From an uncultured Hungatella sp. (GTDB lineage Bacteria > Bacillota > Clostridia > Lachnospirales > Lachnospiraceae): a stretch of 64,000 nt of DNA. The stretch spans positions 1 to 64,000 of the forward strand of contig CAMUJH010000007.1 of the NCBI GenBank assembly GCA_947089145.1. The letters run 5' to 3'. Both the position numbers and the translations under genes were made by a program. This document shows positions 44,353 to 51,137 of this stretch, one piece after another; the first letter of the stretch is position 1; the number at the start of each line of letters is the position of its first letter. The notes under the pieces were generated by a model. That model did no database searches, was not told where the DNA came from, and saw only the letters and a program-made list of their open reading frames with translations.

Positions 44353-45894
44353 ATGAACGTTCTTAAAAAGAGAATCACAAGCTTTTTTATGGCTGCTGCC
44401 TTGGTTTTGAATCTTGGAACCATTACGTCCCATGCCGAGCCGCCTCAGTGGCCTGGGGACGTGGGAATCGTGGCCGGGGCAGGCATTGTCATAGACGCAG
44501 ATTCCGGGGCGGTTCTTTTTGGACAGCAGATACATGTCCCTTATCCGCCTGCCAGTATTTTAAAGCTGCTGACGGCTTTGGTGGTGGTGGAAAACTGCGG
44601 GATGGATGAAACCGTAACCTTTTCCTATGATGCAATCCATAATCTGGAGGCAGGCGCAGGAAATAAGCTGTCTCTGGCAGAGGGGGATCAGATTTCTGTG
44701 GACGACTGCCTTCACATGATGATTCTTCTGTCCAGCAACCAGTCCGCCAATGCGCTGGCAGAGCATGTGGGGGGAAGCAGAGACGGGTTTGTGGAGATGA
44801 TGAACAAGAAGGCAATGGAGCTGGGATGTTCGCCAGACGAGACTCATTTTGCCAACCCGTCAGGCCTTAATGATGACAATCAATATGTCAGCGCATACGA
44901 CATGGCTCTGATTGCCGCCGCCGCATTTGAAAATGAGGAGGTATTTCGGATCAGTTCTACCAAACGGTATTCTGTGGGACCTACCATCAATAATCCTGAC
45001 GGCGCCAATATCAGCATGGAACACCGCATTGTTATGGAGGAGAACAAAAGCAGTGAATATTACTGCCAGGGCGCTAAGGCTGGAAAGACCGGCTATACTT
45101 CCAAGGCGGGAAATACGCTTGTGACTTATGCGGAACGGGACGGAAGAAGGATCATCTCCGTTATTTTAAAGGGCAGCGACAAATACCAGTACTACATGGA
45201 TGCAAAGAGTATTATGAATTTTGGCTTTTCTTCTTTTAAGAATGAACCTGTCAATGAGGCGGAAGGCTTTTTGCAGGAGCAGGAGGAGTTTGAGTTTGCC
45301 GGAAACACATATCCTGCGTCCAGGCTGCGGCTGGAAGATTCGGTGATCACGATTCCTAATGGGGCTGCATTTTCAGATGCCGAAAGGAGCCTGACAACGG
45401 ATCTGCCAGAAGGCCATCCGGAGGCGGCAGTGGCTATGCTGACATACACTTATAATGAGAGAAAAGTGGGAAGCGCATACATTTTTGATACCCAGCGGGA
45501 AGCAGAATTGGCCCAGGAGCAGGCCAGCAGAGAGGCGGCAGAGGCTTCCAGGGCGGCAGCGGAGGCGCTGGGGGAGACATCTGCAGAAAGCCAGGAAGAG
45601 GAACCTTCCTCCGCCTCAGAGGAAAATGAGAAGGGGCAGGAAAGGGGCGGGCTGTTTTCCGGATTTTCACTGGGACAGAATCAGATTTTAATATTGGTGG
45701 CTGCTGTGGGTGCTGCTGCTGTCCTGGGAATCGGGATTTTCTTAGGGATCAGAAAAAAGAAAGAGAGGATTGAAAGGGAGAAACGCCGGGAAAGACGGAG
45801 ACAGCGGCTTTTGGAGATTGGATATAATGAGGAGGATTTCGAGGAGCTGGTGAGGAAACGCAGAGAAAACGGATCGGGAAAAGGAAGAAAGTAG
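44353..45894 (+). CDS. D-alanyl-D-alanine carboxypeptidase (DacF-like penicillin-binding protein)
   Basis: 513 residues with a signal peptide (to about 26). The serine-peptidase S11 triad is complete: S68-x-x-K71 in ASILKL, S127-S128-N129, and K245-T246-G247 in GKTGYTS. It trims the terminal D-Ala from peptidoglycan side chains. A Glu/Ala/Ser linker (about 390-430) leads to a C-terminal transmembrane helix (LILVAAVGAAAVLGIGIFL) and an Arg-rich cytosolic tail, so it is a membrane-anchored type, longer than standard DacF. A strong bidirectional hairpin follows. Confidence 0.9.
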   Translation: MNVLKKRITSFFMAAALVLNLGTITSHAEPPQWPGDVGIVAGAGIVIDADSGAVLFGQQIHVPYPPASILKLLTALVVVENCGMDETVTFSYDAIHNLEAGAGNKLSLAEGDQISVDDCLHMMILLSSNQSANALAEHVGGSRDGFVEMMNKKAMELGCSPDETHFANPSGLNDDNQYVSAYDMALIAAAAFENEEVFRISSTKRYSVGPTINNPDGANISMEHRIVMEENKSSEYYCQGAKAGKTGYTSKAGNTLVTYAERDGRRIISVILKGSDKYQYYMDAKSIMNFGFSSFKNEPVNEAEGFLQEQEEFEFAGNTYPASRLRLEDSVITIPNGAAFSDAERSLTTDLPEGHPEAAVAMLTYTYNERKVGSAYIFDTQREAELAQEQASREAAEASRAAAEALGETSAESQEEEPSSASEENEKGQERGGLFSGFSLGQNQILILVAAVGAAAVLGIGIFLGIRKKKERIEREKRRERRRQRLLEIGYNEEDFEELVRKRRENGSGKGRK

Positions 45895-45912
45895 GAAATA
45901 AGATACTATATG

Positions 45913-45950
45913 TCAAAACGCCACAATTCAAACGAATCATGGCGTTTTGA
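45913..45950. terminator. Bidirectional terminator
   Basis: TCAAAACGCCA (45913-45923) pairs perfectly with TGGCGTTTTGA (45940-45950). T- and A-rich ends on either side suit both strands. It separates the carboxypeptidase gene and the convergent GGGtGRT gene. Confidence 0.75.
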
Positions 45951-45992
45951 CTGTCTTTATATGCTATCTTTTCGTTTTTCGATGCAGCTCAC

Positions 45993-47003
45993 TTAAAATT
46001 TTCCAGCCTTCGCCGCTTCCTCAACCGCAACAGCCACGGAAACAGTCATACCAACCATAGGATTGTTGCCTGCGCCGATGAGTCCCATCATCTCAACGTG
46101 TGCCGGTACAGAGGAAGAACCAGCAAACTGAGCGTCGGAATGCATACGGCCCATCGTATCAGTCATACCGTAAGAAGCCGGTCCTGCTGCCATGTTGTCC
46201 GGATGCAGAGTACGTCCTGTGCCGCCGCCGGAAGCAACGGAGAAATACTTTTTACCTTTTTCCACGCACTCTTTCTTGTATGTGCCTGCAACGGGATGCT
46301 GGAATCTGGTTGGGTTGGTGGAGTTGCCGGTGATGGAGACGTCCACGCCCTCTTTCCACATGATGGCAACGCCTTCGGTTACGTCATTGGCGCCATAGCA
46401 GTTAACTTTTGCACGGGGGCCGTCGGAGTATGCCTTTCTGTATACTTCCTTTACCTCGCCGGTGTAGTAGTCCATCTCAGTCTCAACGAAGGTAAAGCCG
46501 TTGATCCTTGCAATAACCTGGGCGGCGTCTTTTCCAAGACCATTTAAGATAACGCGGAGAGGTTTCTGACGAACACGGTTGGCTTTCTCTGCGATGCCGA
46601 TAGCGCCCTCTGCAGCTGCGAAGGACTCATGGCCTGCCAGGAATGCGAAACAGTCAGTCTCCTCTTCCAGAAGCATCTTGCCTAAGTTGCCGTGGCCAAG
46701 GCCCACTTTGCGCTGATCGGCAACAGAACCGGGGATACAGAAAGACTGAAGTCCCTCGCCGATGGCCGCAGCAGCGTCAGCAGCCTTACGGCATCCCTTT
46801 TTAATAGCAATAGCAGCGCCTACGGTGTAAGCCCACTTTGCATTCTCAAAACAGATAGGCTGAATGCCTTCTACCATCTTATATACATCCAAGCCGGCAT
46901 CCTTGGTTATTTTCTCTGCCTCTTCAATAGAAGCGATGCCGTAGCTTGCCAATACTTCATTGATCTGTTTAATACGTCTCTCGTATGATTCAAATAATGC
47001 CAT
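45993..47003 (-). CDS. GGGtGRT protein
   Basis: 336 residues. Belongs to the family named for its motif, here GGGTGRTLHPDNMA, with MGRMHSDAQFAGSSSVPAHVEMMG close to the C terminus. It is a cytosolic protein of unknown reaction in strict anaerobes. Family members occur with a NifU-type scaffold gene, encoded next and probably co-transcribed (61-base gap, scaffold first). AGGAGGG precedes the start on this strand. Codon choice is biased towards a few codons, suggesting abundant expression. Confidence 0.88.
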   Translation of the reverse strand: MALFESYERRIKQINEVLASYGIASIEEAEKITKDAGLDVYKMVEGIQPICFENAKWAYTVGAAIAIKKGCRKAADAAAAIGEGLQSFCIPGSVADQRKVGLGHGNLGKMLLEEETDCFAFLAGHESFAAAEGAIGIAEKANRVRQKPLRVILNGLGKDAAQVIARINGFTFVETEMDYYTGEVKEVYRKAYSDGPRAKVNCYGANDVTEGVAIMWKEGVDVSITGNSTNPTRFQHPVAGTYKKECVEKGKKYFSVASGGGTGRTLHPDNMAAGPASYGMTDTMGRMHSDAQFAGSSSVPAHVEMMGLIGAGNNPMVGMTVSVAVAVEEAAKAGKF

Positions 47004-47064
47004 GATATGTATTTCCCTCCTGAATAATTATAACGGAAATGGTTCGAAAAATTCCTCTACAGCT

Positions 47065-47757
47065 TTATTCCTGACGCGGATCGATGATCTTTACTGCGTC
47101 TGCAACGCGGCCGTACTGGCCTTTTGCCTTCTCCCATGCGGTGTTGGGATCGTCACCTTTCTTGATGAAGTCAGTCATCTTGCCAAGGCTTACGAACTGG
47201 TAGCCAATGATCTGATCTTCTGCATCCAGAGCGATGCCTGTAACATAGCCTTCCGCCATCTCAAGATAACGAGGGCCTTTTTTCAGAGTTCCATACATAG
47301 TACCAACCTGAGAACGCAGGCCCTTGCCCAGATCCTCCAGCCCGGCGCCGATGGGCAGACCTTCTTCGGAGAACGCACTCTGGGTTCTGCCGTATGCGAT
47401 CTGTAAGAACAGTTCTCTCATAGCGGTATTGATCGCATCACATACAAGGTCGGTGTTCAATGCCTCTAATACGGTTAAGCCCGGAAGAATCTCAGATGCC
47501 ATAGCTGCAGAGTGGGTCATGCCGGAACAGCCGATGGTCTCAACCAAAGCTTCCTGGATGATGCCTTCCTTAACATTCAGGGTCAGCTTGCAGGCGCCCT
47601 GCTGCGGAGCACACCAGCCAATGCCGTGGGTCAGGCCGGAGATGTCGGAAACCTGTTTGGATTTTACCCATTTTGCTTCCTCCGGGATCGGAGCTGCGCC
47701 ATGATGAACGCCCTGTGCAACTGTGCACATCTTCTCTACTTCATGTGAATAAATCAT
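47065..47757 (-). CDS. Iron-sulfur cluster assembly scaffold-like protein (NifU N-terminal type)
   Basis: 230 residues with NifU/IscU N-terminal features, including conserved cysteines in WCAPQQGACKL, ETIGCSGMTHS and DLVCDAINTA. The C-terminal extension (about 120-230) is not seen in short IscU. It probably holds an Fe-S cluster or delivers one to the GGGtGRT protein encoded next. ATG at 47757 follows AAAGGAG on this strand; an earlier in-frame start at 47817 has no such site. The 357-base gap up to 48114 contains its upstream region. I see a possible extended -10 there (TGTGATAAT on the minus strand), but no certain -35. Confidence 0.8.
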   Translation of the reverse strand: MIYSHEVEKMCTVAQGVHHGAAPIPEEAKWVKSKQVSDISGLTHGIGWCAPQQGACKLTLNVKEGIIQEALVETIGCSGMTHSAAMASEILPGLTVLEALNTDLVCDAINTAMRELFLQIAYGRTQSAFSEEGLPIGAGLEDLGKGLRSQVGTMYGTLKKGPRYLEMAEGYVTGIALDAEDQIIGYQFVSLGKMTDFIKKGDDPNTAWEKAKGQYGRVADAVKIIDPRQE

Positions 47758-48049
47758 TGTAAAACTCCTTTCAAATAAGTAATAATTGTGAAGTACTTTG
47801 CTCGTTAAAATTATCACATCATACTTAGTAGTATTTTCTCACAAAATGCCAAATTAGTCCAGAGTTTTTTTCTAAATTTTACCGGAAATTTCTTTCGGAA
47901 ACAGGAATCGTTTGGATACTATAATTTTTTTAGAAAGGATTTGGGAAATTCGGGGGAAAAGGCGCAGGAAATCCCCAAAGTTTGGAAAATATGGCCTGTG
48001 TGAGGGCGGAAAACGTGGTTTTAAGTGAATAACCGCTTTGATTCTGACA

Positions 48050-48055
48050 TATAAT
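48050..48055 (+). promoter_or_regulatory. -10 box of the small coiled-coil gene
   Basis: A perfect TATAAT at 48050-48055, 60 bases before the start codon. No convincing -35 is seen at 16-18 bases. Confidence 0.4.
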
Positions 48056-48114
48056 GGAATAAATGGACATCCATCATTAAGGATTCATAATCAAATATAC
48101 CAGGAGGGCAAATT

Positions 48115-48372
48115 ATGGAGAGAAGGCATAGGAGAACCAGGCAGGAGAAGCTGGAGGATGAACTGTTAAAAACAGAAGAGGCTATTGAACAGTATACGGA
48201 GGCTATTGCCACAATGCGGGAGAAGAGGCAGTCTCTTATGGAAGAGATTGAGGCGGAGCATATGCGGGAGGTAACAAAGCTTCTTAAGGAAAAGAATCTG
48301 TCAGTGGAGCAGCTGAAGAACCTTTTAGGCGGGCTTTCACCGGAAAATATGATGGAGCAGCAGGGCGCATAA
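48115..48372 (+). CDS. Small coiled-coil protein, possibly DUF4315-like
   Basis: 85 residues, charged throughout. A long helix with heptad-like spacing (TEEAIEQYTEAIATMREKRQ) is followed by a short motif HMREVTKLLKEKNLSVEQL that looks like a small helix-turn-helix. The layout resembles DUF4315 proteins, which occur on conjugative elements, but also many small phage or plasmid proteins, so the call is tentative. CAGGAGG precedes ATG 48115. A strong terminator overlaps the stop codon, so it is a single-gene transcript. Confidence 0.55.
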   Translation: MERRHRRTRQEKLEDELLKTEEAIEQYTEAIATMREKRQSLMEEIEAEHMREVTKLLKEKNLSVEQLKNLLGGLSPENMMEQQGA

Positions 48373-48384
48373 GCCCTGCTTTTT
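48359..48384 (+). terminator. Rho-independent terminator
   Basis: AGCAGGGC (48359-48366) pairs with GCCCTGCT (48373-48380), then TTTT. It overlaps the end of the small coiled-coil gene. Confidence 0.8.
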
Positions 48385-48432
48385 AAAATGCGCTTTAAAA
48401 AATTTACTTTAAAAAATGGCGCATTTAATTTC

Positions 48433-48461
48433 TTGTTGGAAATCAGCATCTGTGATATACT
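48433..48461 (+). promoter_or_regulatory. SigA-type promoter of the cytidylyltransferase gene
   Basis: TTGTTG (48433-48438), 17 bases, TATACT (48456-48461). A TATAAT overlaps just downstream (48461-48466). Confidence 0.6.
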
Positions 48462-48564
48462 ATAATTTTAGAAATGTTTCAGATGGATGGGAGGCTGCTG
48501 TGAAAAGGACAGTAAAAGTTTCTTTCCCTGCGGCAGGATTAACAAAAAGAGGAGGCAGAACGAT

Positions 48565-49296
48565 TTGAATATTGCATTGCTTTTATCCGGAGGCACTGGA
48601 AGCCGCATGGGAGGCAGCGTTCCGAAACAGTATAGAAAAGTATCCGGCAGGCCGGTCTTTTCCTATTGCATGGAGCGTCTGTTTGTCCATGAGAAAATTG
48701 ACGGGGTGCAGATCGTGGCTTCTTTGGAGTGGCAGCCGGAGATATGCCGCTGGGCAGAGCTGACTATGGGAAGGACATTGTGGGAGGGGAAGTTTCGGGG
48801 TTTTTCTCTTCCCGGGGAAAACAGGCAGATGTCTATCTATCATGGGCTGGAAGGGATACAAAGGTATGGGCATAAGGAGGATTATGTACTTGTCCATGAC
48901 GCTGCCAGGCCGCTGCTTTCGACAGAGCAGATCAGCGCCTGCCTGGACAAAGCCATGGGCCATGACGGGGCTATGCCGGTTCTTCCCATGAAAGATACGG
49001 TGTACTGCAGCCATGACGGGCGGAAAGTGGAAAAGCTGCTGGATCGGAAGACCATTTATGCGGGGCAGGCTCCAGAAGTATTTCTTTTAGGAAAATATTA
49101 CGAGGCCAACCGGCGGCTTCTGCCGGATAGGATTCGGGAGATTAACGGTTCCACAGAGCCGGCGATTATGGCAGGGATGGATATTGCCATGATTTTTGGA
49201 GATGAAAAGAATTTTAAGATTACCACCATGGCTGATCTGGAACGGTTCCAGGGGCTGATTCAGGGAGACTTGGCCGAAAAACAGGTAAAGGAGTGA
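48565..49296 (+). CDS. IspD/TarI-family cytidylyltransferase
   Basis: 243 residues. The nucleotidyltransferase motif is LLLSGGTGSRMGGSVPKQY (about 5-23), and VHDAARPLLS and PMKDTVYC are conserved. The family transfers CMP from CTP to a polyol phosphate: methylerythritol 4-phosphate (IspD, isoprenoids) or ribitol 5-phosphate (TarI, teichoic acid). The following polyol-phosphate dehydrogenase-like gene and the surface glycan genes favour a TarI-type role, but IspD cannot be excluded without knowing whether another copy exists. TTG 48565 follows GAGGAGG. Confidence 0.78.
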   Translation: MNIALLLSGGTGSRMGGSVPKQYRKVSGRPVFSYCMERLFVHEKIDGVQIVASLEWQPEICRWAELTMGRTLWEGKFRGFSLPGENRQMSIYHGLEGIQRYGHKEDYVLVHDAARPLLSTEQISACLDKAMGHDGAMPVLPMKDTVYCSHDGRKVEKLLDRKTIYAGQAPEVFLLGKYYEANRRLLPDRIREINGSTEPAIMAGMDIAMIFGDEKNFKITTMADLERFQGLIQGDLAEKQVKE

Positions 49297-49411
49297 TTCC
49301 CGCAGTACATAAACAGACAGTTATGAAGGCAGGAGCTGTCTGGAAGATTCGGCGGATCTTCAGATCTTCCGGCGGCCTTAAGAGCACATCAATCGAGAAA
49401 GGAGGCTTTTT

Positions 49412-50488
49412 ATGAAAGCATGGGTTTTACATGATGTTAATGATTTGCGTCTGGAAGAGGTACCGGTTCCGTCGCCAGGGGAGCAGGAGGTATTGGTGGC
49501 AGTAAAGGCGGCAGGCATCTGCGGTTCGGATATTCCAAGGATATTTTATACAGGCGCCCATACCCATCCCCTGATTCCCGGACATGAATTTTCAGGAGAA
49601 GTGGTGGAACTGGGAAAAGGGGCAGATAAAAATTGGCTGGGACAGAGAGTGGGCGTTTTTCCTCTGATTCCGTGCAGGGAATGTGAACAGTGCAGGAAAA
49701 AGCAGTATGAAATGTGCCGGGATTACAATTATCTGGGCTCCCGCAGAGACGGCGGCTTTGCAGAGTATGTGGCAGTGCCGGTGTGGAACCTGGTTTCTCT
49801 TCCAAGGCATGTATCATTTGAGGAGGCAGCTATGCTGGAGCCTATGGCAGTGGCGGTTCACGCCATGAGGCAGATGGTGCCGAAAATACGCCTGTTCCAG
49901 AAAGTGCGCAGCTCGGAAAAGATAGCGGTATGCGGCCTTGGCCCCATAGGGCTGCTTCTCGTGATGTTTCTTAAGGATGCGGGATTTGAGGATGTTTCTG
50001 TCATAGGAAACAAGGAGTTTCAGAAAAAGATTGCATTAAAGCTGGGGCTGGAGGAAGCGGATTACTGCGACGGCAAAGTGCGGGACCCGTATGAATGGCT
50101 TATGGAAAGAACCGGCGGAACCGGCACGGACGGATTCTTTGAGTGCGTGGGGAAAAACGAGACGTTTGGGCTGGCATTAAAAAGTGCGGCGCCAATGGGA
50201 AAAGTGACGCTGGTAGGCAATCCGTACTCAGACATTTCTTTGGAGAAAGAGGTATACTGGAAGATTTTGAAAAGGCAGATAACGCTGGCCGGAACTTGGA
50301 ATTCTTCATTCCTCCATAATCCGGAGGACGACTGGAGCTATGTGCTTGGCAGTCTGGCACAGAGAAGACTCTTTCCCACAGAACTGATCTCTCACAGATT
50401 TCCGCTGGAAGAGCTGGAGCAGGGCCTTGGAATTATGAAGAATAAGACTGAGGAATATGTAAAAATAATGATGACTGCGGGGAAATAA
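49412..50488 (+). CDS. Zinc-dependent polyol-phosphate dehydrogenase-like protein
   Basis: 358 residues of the medium-chain dehydrogenase family. Catalytic zinc ligands lie in GICGSDIPR and PGHEFSG; structural zinc cysteines in PCRECEQCRKKQYEMC; the cofactor glycine motif is CGLGPIG. It resembles galactitol-1-phosphate 5-dehydrogenase. Next to the IspD/TarI-like gene it may instead act as a TarJ-type ribulose 5-phosphate reductase that feeds CDP-ribitol synthesis. AAAGGAGG precedes ATG 49412. Confidence 0.78.
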   Translation: MKAWVLHDVNDLRLEEVPVPSPGEQEVLVAVKAAGICGSDIPRIFYTGAHTHPLIPGHEFSGEVVELGKGADKNWLGQRVGVFPLIPCRECEQCRKKQYEMCRDYNYLGSRRDGGFAEYVAVPVWNLVSLPRHVSFEEAAMLEPMAVAVHAMRQMVPKIRLFQKVRSSEKIAVCGLGPIGLLLVMFLKDAGFEDVSVIGNKEFQKKIALKLGLEEADYCDGKVRDPYEWLMERTGGTGTDGFFECVGKNETFGLALKSAAPMGKVTLVGNPYSDISLEKEVYWKILKRQITLAGTWNSSFLHNPEDDWSYVLGSLAQRRLFPTELISHRFPLEELEQGLGIMKNKTEEYVKIMMTAGK

Positions 50489-50509
50489 TTTTTAATAATG
50501 GATTGGACA

Positions 50510-50549
50510 GGCCTGCCCTTGAGGACGAAACGATTCGCTCTGGCAGGCC
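50510..50549 (+). terminator. Hairpin after the dehydrogenase gene
   Basis: GGCCTGCC (50510-50517) pairs perfectly with GGCAGGCC (50542-50549) around a 24-base loop. No U-tract follows, so termination is uncertain. Confidence 0.4.
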
Positions 50550-50577
50550 AAATGTCATTTAGTTAAGGTTGTTGCAA

Positions 50578-50697
50578 GCCCATGGGGGGCATCTCCTGTC
50601 AAGGTTCAGAATTGCCAAACGTTCCGAAGAGCCCGAAAAACAGGTCTCTTCTCCACGGCATTAATTCACCCTGACAGGAGATGGCCCCCATGGGGCA
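50578..50697 (-). ncRNA. Structured hairpin element, copy 2 (minus-strand orientation)
   Basis: Read on the minus strand it repeats the design at 7731-7835: a long outer stem (50668-50681 with 50592-50605, further extended through GGGGGC/CCCCC outward), an inner stem GAAGAG/CTCTTC (complement of 50646-50651 / 50626-50631), and the apical hairpin CCTG-TTTTT-CGGG. Where copy 1 has GAAAAG/CTTTTC this has GAAGAG/CTCTTC, and the outer stem likewise keeps pairing despite changes. The 650-base gap (50489-51137) also holds the invertible promoter. Confidence 0.55.
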
Positions 50698-50913
50698 AAA
50701 GCAGGATTCGCTTAACTCTATATGATATTGCTGGCAGGCCTGGGCATTTTTTGAAAAATCTCATAGGCGGTGACAAGGGGGCGGGAAGAACTTTTCCTGC
50801 TGAAACCATAAAGAGTATGTGAAAAGGGTACCGCATATAAATAAAGAAGTATAACCGCAGCATTGATAAGACATTTTTAGCGAAAAAGCAGAAGAAAAGA
50901 TTGATAAAAACAG

Positions 50914-50939
50914 TTGCCAAAATGTATAGGTTTTGGCAA
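50914..50939. repeat. Recombinase-type site, left copy
   Basis: Arms TTGCCAAAA (50914-50922) and TTTTGGCAA (50931-50939) surround an 8-base asymmetric core TGTATAGG. Its exact reverse complement is at 51041-51066. The arm-core-arm design is that of tyrosine recombinase sites such as dif and lox. Confidence 0.75.
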
Positions 50940-51040
50940 TAGAAAATCATGGGTAAAAATCCATAAGAAAAATGGTTAAGAATATTGAATTTTTGACGAT
51001 ATTATGATAGGATGAACTGAAATTTATAGATATCATAAAG
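50940..51040. other. Candidate invertible promoter segment (101 bp)
   Basis: The DNA between the two inverted 26-bp sites. It contains one good promoter, at present facing right towards the TnpB-like gene and the glycan locus. Recombination between the sites would turn the promoter to face left, towards the structured element at 50578-50697. Confidence 0.65.
50985..51013 (+). promoter_or_regulatory. Promoter inside the invertible segment
   Basis: TTGAAT (50985-50990), 17 bases, TAGGAT (51008-51013) with a TG one base before it (extended -10). Transcription would start near 51020 and read through the right recombinase site. Confidence 0.6.
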
Positions 51041-51066
51041 TTGCCAAAACCTATACATTTTGGCAA
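51041..51066. repeat. Recombinase-type site, right copy
   Basis: TTGCCAAAA (51041-51049), core CCTATACA, TTTTGGCAA (51058-51066): the exact reverse complement of the left copy over 26 bases. In RNA it also forms a 9-bp hairpin in the leader of the TnpB-like gene. Confidence 0.75.
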
Positions 51067-51137
51067 CATATTTGCCGCTGGCTGATTTGTTTAAGGCAAG
51101 ATTAAATCTTTTCAAATACCGCAGCAAGGAGGCAGAA

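Noticed and set aside
50578-50697. Ordinary terminator of the dehydrogenase gene
   Set aside because: No U-tract on the plus strand; multi-stem architecture shared with a distant copy.
50666-50950. 94-codon minus-strand frame with a hydrophobic N terminus
   Set aside because: No ribosome binding site, starts at the edge of the left recombinase site and ends in the structured element; composition looks accidental.
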